A stretch of DNA of 64,000 nt, from positions 13,981-77,980 of the forward strand of contig CAZVYJ010000009.1 in NCBI GenBank assembly GCA_964631565.1. The letters run 5' to 3'. Made by a program: the position numbers and the translations under genes. Of the stretch, positions 58,388-64,000 are shown piece after piece. Position 1 is the stretch's first letter; each line of letters opens with the position of its first letter. The DNA is from CAZVYJ01 sp964631565 (GTDB lineage Bacteria > Planctomycetota > Phycisphaerae > SM23-33). Under the pieces are notes generated by a model. That model was not told where the DNA came from and ran no database searches. It saw nothing but the letters and a program-made list of their open reading frames with translations.

Positions 58388-60376
58388 ATGTTCAAAAAAA
58401 TGACTGTAGGCAAAAAGATAGGATTGGGCTTTACTATTGTCATCGCCCTGCTGGTTATTGTCGGCGCAATTTCGTATTACGGCGTGAGCGGAATGAGCGC
58501 CGATGCGGAAGACACCATCAGTAAAAACGAACTCATCGAAAATCTCACTGCCCGTGAAGTAGACCATCTCAACTGGGCGAACGCCGTCAACGAGCTTTTC
58601 ACGAACGACGATGTCACCGAACTTCGCGTCGAAACCGACGACCACAAGTGCAAGTTCGGCCAGTGGCTGTACGGCGACGAACGAAAGAAAGCCGAACAGG
58701 ACATCCCGGAAATAGCTCCCCTTCTCAAGGAAATCGAAGGCGTCCACGCCGAGCTGCATGCGTCGGCCATCGAAATCGGCAGGCATTTCCGTCAGGCTGA
58801 CACCGCCCTGCCGGAGATTCTTTCCGGACGCGAAGTCGACCATCTTAAGTGGGCGGCCAAGGCACGCGACGCATTCCTGAACGGCAGCGACAATCTGGGC
58901 GTCGAAACGGACCCGACGAAGTGCGCTCTCGGAAAGTGGCTTCAGACCGAACAGGCCAGGCAGGCATACGCAAACGGCGACGAGCATTTCCGGGCCGCAT
59001 GGGACAGGATGATCAAGGTTCACAACGAGCTTCACCATTCAGCCATTGCCGTAAACAGCGAACTGGCCAAGGGCGAAGCAGGCCGCGAAGAAGCGCAGAA
59101 GATATTCGCCGAGGCAACTCTTGTGGCTCTCGACGGAACCCTCAAGGAGCTTGACGAGCTTATCAAGAAAGCAAATGCGAATGTCGAAGGCATGAAAACC
59201 GCCAGTAATATCTGTGCGACGAAAACCAAGCCGAGCCTGAAAGGCACTCAGGAAATCCTCGGCAAGATACGCGCTATCGTCAAGGCGAAAGTCGCGGAGA
59301 CAAATGACGGCATGCGGTCATCGGCCTCTTCCACAATAACGAGCGTGTCGTTTATATCCGTGGCGGCCGTAATCGTGGGTGCGGTTCTGGCGTTCATAAT
59401 AGCCAGAGGCATCATCACCGCGATGAAACGCATAATCGGCAATCTCACTGACGGCGCTCACCAGGTCGCCGCGGCGGCCGGGCAGGTTTCATCCTCCAGC
59501 CAGTCGCTCGCACAGGGCGCAAGCGAGCAGGCGGCAGCCATCGAGGAAACCACCAGCACGGTCGAAGAGATGGCCTCAATGACCAAGCAGAACGCCGGCA
59601 ACGCCAACGAAGCGAAGAGTCTTGCCGGCAATGCGTCCGCCAGTGCGGAAAAAGGCAGCGAAGCCATGCATCGCATGAGCAAGGCCATCGACGACATAAA
59701 GAAATCGTCCGACGAAACCGCGAAGATCATCAAGACCATTGACGAAATCGCATTCCAGACCAATTTGCTGGCTCTCAACGCAGCCGTCGAGGCCGCTCGC
59801 GCCGGCGAGGCAGGCAAAGGTTTCGCCGTGGTCGCCGAGGAAGTCCGCAACCTCGCACAGCGTTCCGCCGAAGCGGCCAAAAACACCGCTGCCTTAATCG
59901 AAGAGTCAGTGAAGAACGCCGAAAAAGGCGTGCTCATCTCCAAGGAAGTCGCCGAGTCGCTCAACGAAATTTCCGAAGGCAACCGCAAGGTCAACGACCT
60001 GGTCGCGGAAATCGCCGCCGCAAGCAACGAGCAGGCTCAGGGCATAGAGCAGATAAGCACAGCCACCGGCCAGATGGACCAGGTCACCCAGTCCAGCGCC
60101 GCCACTGCGGAAGAATCGGCCTCCGCCGCCGAAGAACTCAATGCACAGGCCGAGGAACTCAACCGTCTGGTGCAGCAGCTCAGGTCGATGATCGAAAAAA
60201 CCGACTTGACCGGGACGGACATCAGATTTACGGCCGACAAGGCGAAGAAAACTTCCGCGCCAAGGAAGTCGGCCGCCGCAAAGACGAAGGCCGAATGCAA
60301 GTCGTTCCGCAAGGCCGAAACTTCGCCAGAAGCGGTAATCCCCATGGACGATGAGGAAAGTCTTGCTTCGTTCTAA
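58388..60376 (+). CDS. Methyl-accepting chemotaxis protein with tandem CZB-like zinc-binding modules
   Basis: A 662-residue receptor. Membrane helix 1 at about residues 10-30. Sensor region with two CZB-like modules: His60, Cys88, His120, His124, and His152, Cys179, His212, His216 (DHLNW/CKFGQWL/HAELH and DHLKW/CALGKWL/HNELH). Membrane helix 2 at about 320-345. The signalling hairpin (EIAFQTNLLALNAAVEAA) is nearly identical to that of the preceding receptor. Tail EAVIPMDDEESLASF. AGGAG at 58376-58380 supports the ATG at 58388. Zinc, or oxidants acting on the Zn-Cys site, are likely cues by family. Confidence 0.9.
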   Translation: MFKKMTVGKKIGLGFTIVIALLVIVGAISYYGVSGMSADAEDTISKNELIENLTAREVDHLNWANAVNELFTNDDVTELRVETDDHKCKFGQWLYGDERKKAEQDIPEIAPLLKEIEGVHAELHASAIEIGRHFRQADTALPEILSGREVDHLKWAAKARDAFLNGSDNLGVETDPTKCALGKWLQTEQARQAYANGDEHFRAAWDRMIKVHNELHHSAIAVNSELAKGEAGREEAQKIFAEATLVALDGTLKELDELIKKANANVEGMKTASNICATKTKPSLKGTQEILGKIRAIVKAKVAETNDGMRSSASSTITSVSFISVAAVIVGAVLAFIIARGIITAMKRIIGNLTDGAHQVAAAAGQVSSSSQSLAQGASEQAAAIEETTSTVEEMASMTKQNAGNANEAKSLAGNASASAEKGSEAMHRMSKAIDDIKKSSDETAKIIKTIDEIAFQTNLLALNAAVEAARAGEAGKGFAVVAEEVRNLAQRSAEAAKNTAALIEESVKNAEKGVLISKEVAESLNEISEGNRKVNDLVAEIAAASNEQAQGIEQISTATGQMDQVTQSSAATAEESASAAEELNAQAEELNRLVQQLRSMIEKTDLTGTDIRFTADKAKKTSAPRKSAAAKTKAECKSFRKAETSPEAVIPMDDEESLASF

Positions 60377-60385
60377 TTTGTAACG

Positions 60386-60430
60386 CCGGCCGAGCGCCCC
60401 GCCGCCACGCAAGGCGGGGCGATCCGGCCG
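60386..60430. terminator. GC-rich hairpin after the second receptor gene
   Basis: CGCCCCGCC (60395-60403) pairs perfectly with GGCGGGGCG (60413-60421), with outer pairing CGGCC/GGCCG. It follows the stop by 18 bases. No T-run; possibly a weak terminator or processing signal before cheR. Confidence 0.5.
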
Positions 60431-60471
60431 ACCCATTGCAATATCGGCAACTTAAAAAGTCAGAAAAAAGT

Positions 60472-61314
60472 ATGGCTAACGCAATTACAACATTTAACGA
60501 GCTTACCGAAAAACAGTTCTGCGAAATCAGCGACATGGTCCGCGGCATCTGCGGCATAAATCTGCATGACGGCAAAAAGGAGCTTATAAAAGCCCGCCTC
60601 ACAAAACGGCTGCGGGCGCTCAATATGAACTGTTTCGGCGAATACATCGAATACGTAAAAAATGAAACAGACGGCATTGAACTGACGCAAATGCTCGACG
60701 CCCTTTCGACCAATCTCACGAGTTTCTTCCGCGAGCCGGACCACTTCGACCATCTCGCCGGCAAGGTCATCGCGGATATCGCGGCTGCTTCCGAACGGAA
60801 CGGGCGACGGCTCAGAATATGGTCGGCCGGCTGCTCTTCCGGCGAAGAGCCATATTCGCTGGCTATCACAGTCAGGGAAGCCATAAGCAACATAAACGAC
60901 TGGGACGCCAAAATTCTCGCCACAGACATCTCCACGCGCATGCTGCAGCGGGCCAAGGCGGGCCTCTACGGAGATAACCGCATCAGGACCGTCTCGCCGC
61001 AATTACGCCAAAAATATTTTGACTGCGTCGAAACCAGACCGCAGCGAGTCTACAAGGTCAGGCAGGACCTGCAGAACATGATTCACTTCGCCAGGCTGAA
61101 TCTCATGGACCCCTGGCCGATGCGAGGCTCGTTCGACGCGATCTTCTGCAGAAACGTGATGATTTATTTCGACAAGCCCACCCAGGACCGCCTCGTCAAC
61201 AGGTTCTGGGACTTGCTCAGGCCCGGCGGAACATTGTTCATCGGTCACTCGGAAAGCCTGACGGGAACCACGCACAAATTCCGCTACGTCAAGCCGACCG
61301 TATACCAGAAGTAA
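60472..61314 (+). CDS. cheR: Chemotaxis protein methyltransferase CheR
   Basis: Methylates glutamates on the receptors with S-adenosylmethionine. 280 residues. N-terminal helical domain (residues about 10-80), then SFFREPDHF, the SAM-binding IWSAGCSSGEEPYSLAI, ILATDIS and the acceptor-site FCRNVMIYFD. The beta-subdomain (about residues 210-235) that can dock receptor tails is present. ATG at 60472; a TTG at 60436 in frame is rejected because it lies upstream of the A-rich AAAAAAG region nearest to an SD. Confidence 0.94.
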   Translation: MANAITTFNELTEKQFCEISDMVRGICGINLHDGKKELIKARLTKRLRALNMNCFGEYIEYVKNETDGIELTQMLDALSTNLTSFFREPDHFDHLAGKVIADIAAASERNGRRLRIWSAGCSSGEEPYSLAITVREAISNINDWDAKILATDISTRMLQRAKAGLYGDNRIRTVSPQLRQKYFDCVETRPQRVYKVRQDLQNMIHFARLNLMDPWPMRGSFDAIFCRNVMIYFDKPTQDRLVNRFWDLLRPGGTLFIGHSESLTGTTHKFRYVKPTVYQK

Positions 61315-61344
61315 CCACCGGACCTGCGAAAGGACGTAATAAAC

Positions 61345-61824
61345 GTGAAGTACATAGTTGGTGTGGCCGACATGAAGACATCGAACAATCCGGGCGATAT
61401 TATCGTCACGCATGCACTGGGCAGTTGTCTCGGCATCGCGGCGCACGACCCCGTCGCGGGTGTCGGCGGGCTGCTGCATGTAATGCTGCCGATGGCGAAG
61501 GTCAACCCGGAAAAAGCGAAGGCATGTCCCTGCATGTTCGTCGATACGGGCGTGCCGCTGTTTTTCCACGAGCTGTATGACCTGGGCGCGGTGAAAAAAC
61601 GGCTAATCGTAAAAGTGGCCGGCGGCGCAAAAATCCAGTGCGGCGACACAGACAGTTTTGCAATCGGCCAGCGAAATCACACCATGCTTAAAAAGATGTT
61701 CTGGAAAAACGGAATACTTATCGAAAGCGAAGACACCGGCGGAACCATCGCCAGAACAATGTATCTGGAAATAGGACCCGGACGGGTCTGGCTGAGCACC
61801 GCCGGAGTGGAAAAAGAACTTTAG
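61345..61824 (+). CDS. cheD: Chemoreceptor glutamine deamidase CheD
   Basis: Deamidates receptor glutamines and, in species with CheC/CheX-type phosphatases, is often regulated by them. 159 residues. Catalytic Cys28 in ALGSCLGIA and His45 in GLLHVMLP are in place; the later FVDTGVP and GGAKI segments fit the family. GTG start with AAAGGA upstream. Three CheX-like proteins in the cluster could partner it. Confidence 0.94.
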   Translation: MKYIVGVADMKTSNNPGDIIVTHALGSCLGIAAHDPVAGVGGLLHVMLPMAKVNPEKAKACPCMFVDTGVPLFFHELYDLGAVKKRLIVKVAGGAKIQCGDTDSFAIGQRNHTMLKKMFWKNGILIESEDTGGTIARTMYLEIGPGRVWLSTAGVEKEL

Positions 61825-61868
61825 AAACCGGTACACCGAACGAAAAAGTACATCTGGGAGACATAAAA

Positions 61869-62258
61869 ATGTCGCTTAACTTACTGGTCGTTGACGACAG
61901 CGCGGTGATGAGATCCATGGTGATCAAGTCGCTGAAACTGGCCGACCTGCCGCTGGGAGAGGTTTATCAGGCTTCCAACGGGCAGGAGGGCCTGGACGCT
62001 CTCGACAATCACTGGGTCGATCTGGTGCTTGCCGACATCAACATGCCGGTCATGAACGGCGAGGAAATGATCCGCCGCATCCGCGAGAACCCCGTCTGGA
62101 AAGAGCTGCCCGTCGTCGTTATTTCAACCGAGGGCAGCCTGACCAGAATCGAAAGCCTCCGCAGCAAGGGCACGACTTTCATCCACAAGCCGTTCTCGCC
62201 GGAAACCATAAGAGACCTCATCAGAGAGGTAACGGGAATCTGCCATGAACAAGTATGA
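61869..62258 (+). CDS. cheY: Chemotaxis response regulator CheY, second copy
   Basis: A 129-residue receiver domain of normal length, without the tail seen in the first CheY. Acid pocket Asp9-Asp10, phospho-acceptor Asp56 (VLADINMPVM), Thr/Ser in VISTEG and Lys in FIHKPFSP. GGGAG precedes the ATG. The gene overlaps the next (CheX-like) by 14 bases, so regulator and phosphatase are probably made in fixed ratio. Confidence 0.94.
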   Translation: MSLNLLVVDDSAVMRSMVIKSLKLADLPLGEVYQASNGQEGLDALDNHWVDLVLADINMPVMNGEEMIRRIRENPVWKELPVVVISTEGSLTRIESLRSKGTTFIHKPFSPETIRDLIREVTGICHEQV

Positions 62259-62718
62259 CGAACCGCTGAAAACCGTCGGCGAGGAGACGTTCGAATCGCT
62301 GGCGTTCATGCTGATGATGGACGACGACATGGGCGAGTCAGCCGGCGATGAAAACGCCGTGACCGCAAGGATAACATTCTCCGGACCGTTCAGCGGCGCC
62401 GTTTATCTCGGCGCATCCGCCGGAGTTCTGCCGGCCGTCGCCGCAAACATGCTCGGCCTTGATTTCGACGAGGCTCCGGACGACGCCGTGCAGCACGATG
62501 CGTTCAAGGAGCTGCTCAACGTAATATGCGGCAACCTGCTGCCGAGAATCGCCGGCGCCAAGGCCGTCTTCGACGTAAGCCCGGCCGAGATTCTCGCGCC
62601 AGGCCCCCTGCCGCTGCAGCACGAAAACTGCTCGCTCGCCGGCAAAACCGCGATGCAGCTCGACGAAGGCAAGGCCGAACTCGTGCTTTTTGTCGCAGAC
62701 AATGCGGCCTCGGCCTGA
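62245..62718 (+). CDS. CheX-like CheY phosphatase, third copy
   Basis: A 157-residue CheX/CheC-class protein, more distant from the pair near 52 kb. The family helix reads KELLNVICGNLLPRIAG, with Glu and Asn at the expected active-site positions (E-x-x-N), so it should be active. The flanking beta region (VTARITFSGPFSGAVYLGAS, ALVLFVAD) fits the fold. It starts inside the second cheY, an arrangement that points to this CheY as its substrate. Confidence 0.82.
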   Translation: MNKYDEPLKTVGEETFESLAFMLMMDDDMGESAGDENAVTARITFSGPFSGAVYLGASAGVLPAVAANMLGLDFDEAPDDAVQHDAFKELLNVICGNLLPRIAGAKAVFDVSPAEILAPGPLPLQHENCSLAGKTAMQLDEGKAELVLFVADNAASA

Positions 62719-62759
62719 CGCAAAACAACCGGCACTAAACAGCAAAGGTAACTCCTGAA

Positions 62760-63833
62760 ATGATAAAGGTCCTGATAGTCGACGACTCGGCCGTGGTGCG
62801 GAAAGTTCTCTCGACGGAGCTTCCCAAGGCGGAAGACATCGAGGTGGTCGGAACGGCCATCGACCCGTACGTAGCACGCGATAAAATCGTGCGGCTCAAG
62901 CCGGACGTCATAACGCTCGACCTCGAAATGCCCCGCATGGACGGGCTGACGTTCCTCGGCAAGCTCATGAAATTTTATCCGCTGCCGGTCATCGTCATCA
63001 GTTCGCTTACGCCCAAAGGCAGCGATACGGCCTTGCGGGCGCTCGAGCTTGGCGCCGTTGACGTCATAGGCAAGCCCGGCTCGGCGTTCACCGTTGCGGA
63101 CGTCTCCAAAACGCTCATCGAGAAAATCCGCGTGGCCGCAACAGCCCGCATCGCCATGCCGGCGCCCCCGCCTCAGTCGGAGACACCGCAGCCGGCTGCA
63201 ACAATCGCGCCGCCGGCGCACATGCTGCAACACACGACGCACAACATACTGGCCATCGGCGCATCGACAGGCGGAACGAGGGCCATCGAAAGCCTGCTCA
63301 CCCAGCTTCCGGCCGACACGCCGGGAACCGTCATCGTCCAGCACATGCCCGAGCATTTCACCAAGGGCTTCGCCGAGCGGCTCAACGGCCTTTGCCGCAT
63401 GGAAGTGCGAGAGGCGCAGAACAACGACATGGTCACGCCCGGCCTGGCCCTGGTCGCACCAGGCAACTACCACATGGTCCTGCGGCGCGACGGCGCCAGA
63501 TACTTCGTGCAAATCAAGACCGGCCCGCCGGTCCATCATCAGCGCCCGAGCGTCGACGTCCTGTTCCATTCCGTCGCAAGACAGGCCGGCTCCAACGCCC
63601 TCGGCGTGATACTCACAGGCATGGGCGCTGACGGCGCCGACGGACTGCTGGCCATGCGAAACGCCGGTGCGAGCACCATCGCACAGGATGAAGCAAGCTG
63701 CGTCGTCTTCGGCATGCCGAAAGAGGCGATCGCGCTCGGTGCAGCCGAGCAGATAGTCTCGCTCGATAAAATCCCGGCCCGCATCGTTTCGCACTTCGTG
63801 GGCAAGGCCTCGGCCCTGGCGGGAAAAGCATAA
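62760..63833 (+). CDS. cheB: Chemotaxis methylesterase/glutamine deamidase CheB
   Basis: Removes receptor methyl groups when phosphorylated by CheA. 357 residues. Receiver domain 1-125 with VDDSA and phospho-acceptor Asp54 (LDLEMPRM). A Pro/Ala linker (about 130-155) leads to the esterase domain, with catalytic Ser169 (GASTGG), His195 (VQHMPEHF) and Asp291 (GMGADG). Last gene of the cluster; 167 bases of non-coding sequence follow to the window end. Confidence 0.96.
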   Translation: MIKVLIVDDSAVVRKVLSTELPKAEDIEVVGTAIDPYVARDKIVRLKPDVITLDLEMPRMDGLTFLGKLMKFYPLPVIVISSLTPKGSDTALRALELGAVDVIGKPGSAFTVADVSKTLIEKIRVAATARIAMPAPPPQSETPQPAATIAPPAHMLQHTTHNILAIGASTGGTRAIESLLTQLPADTPGTVIVQHMPEHFTKGFAERLNGLCRMEVREAQNNDMVTPGLALVAPGNYHMVLRRDGARYFVQIKTGPPVHHQRPSVDVLFHSVARQAGSNALGVILTGMGADGADGLLAMRNAGASTIAQDEASCVVFGMPKEAIALGAAEQIVSLDKIPARIVSHFVGKASALAGKA

Positions 63834-63863
63834 CTTATCCTGGATCCCAGATCCTGCATCCTT

Positions 63864-63881
63864 GAACCGGGATACCGGTTC
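63864..63881. terminator. Hairpin after cheB
   Basis: GAACCGG (63864-63870) pairs with CCGGTTC (63875-63881) around GATA, 30 bases after the cheB stop. No T-run. It is the only structure I see in the final non-coding stretch and may end the chemosensory transcript. Confidence 0.4.
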
Positions 63882-64000
63882 CCGAATACGCGTTCCGCAG
63901 TTTCCGCCCATCCGTTGCTTCCTGTGCCGTTTCGTTGTAACTGCCGCCTGTTGCCTGCCGCCCATTGCCCTTGATTGCCTTTTATTCCCGCCCCTGCCCG

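Noticed and set aside
1..64000. tRNA, rRNA, CRISPR arrays, insertion sequences, prophage
   Set aside because: I looked for tRNA-like T-loops, rRNA segments, regularly spaced direct repeats and transposase or integrase motifs on both strands and found none I could support.

Overview
The window looks like a chromosomal segment of a GC-rich, Gram-negative-type bacterium. I suspect a planctomycete-related lineage (Phycisphaerae-like), tentatively. The reasons are many large exported proteins of unknown function, VIT/VWA and HEAT-repeat proteins, a single-chain glycyl-tRNA synthetase, DUF2341/PKD/TPR and PDZ-solenoid-LRR mosaics, frequent GTG/TTG starts, and intergenic hairpin repeats. I see no rRNA, tRNA, transposase, phage gene or CRISPR array. 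About 54 protein genes are supported.

Layout. 1-6.4 kb: DUF488 protein, small membrane protein, trpS-scpA (ScpA with a very acidic tail), a cluster of four hairpins, and two convergent exported proteins of unknown role. 6.7-13.6 kb: an operon of a large membrane protein, an ABC-2 ATPase, a double-length permease and an exported HEAT-repeat protein. 13.6-21.6 kb: flavin reductase-like protein, purF, VIT/VWA protein, glyQS, amidohydrolase and a small membrane protein. 21.7-28.4 kb: a MerR-type DNA-binding protein, a sensor kinase with a possible heme motif, a GH113-like enzyme, and a Ycf48-like/degenerate PIG-L/CBM9-like fusion. 28.4-38.8 kb: bioD-bioA, pcm, LysM lipoprotein, recG, hisI, a Trk/Ktr potassium system, rpiB, and a TsaC-arginine-phosphatase-type fusion. 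38.8-48.0 kb: a DUF2341/PA14/PKD/TPR protein, HAD phosphatase, a MacB-type ABC pair, a VTT membrane protein, a LolA-like protein and a PDZ/GDD-repeat/LRR protein.

48.4-63.8 kb is the most interesting part: a complete chemosensory cluster, all on the + strand and without flagellar genes. Order: NarX-type kinase, NarL-type regulator, GAF/HD-GYP protein, CheY, CheX, CheX, CheA, CheW, Cache chemoreceptor, CZB chemoreceptor, CheR, CheD, CheY, CheX, CheB. CheA carries two back-to-back 24-residue motifs with the spacing of the MshEN c-di-GMP-binding motif, and an HD-GYP-type putative c-di-GMP phosphodiesterase is encoded 2 kb upstream, so a chemosensory array tuned by c-di-GMP is a plausible hypothesis. 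The first CheX ends in a tail clearly copied from the preceding CheY, a scar of tandem duplication. The HD-GYP and cheY genes share an identical promoter layout (palindrome AATTGC-N8-GCAATT ending exactly 68 bases before each start codon, plus a CCGAT element). The receptors share a C-terminal tail and one has two tandem CZB zinc-binding-like modules in its sensor region.

Transcription signals: several good sigma-70-like promoters can be read (before trpS, glyQS, hisI and the 130-aa protein). In at least four genes the -10 box lies only 6-9 bases before the ATG with no Shine-Dalgarno sequence, which suggests leaderless mRNAs.
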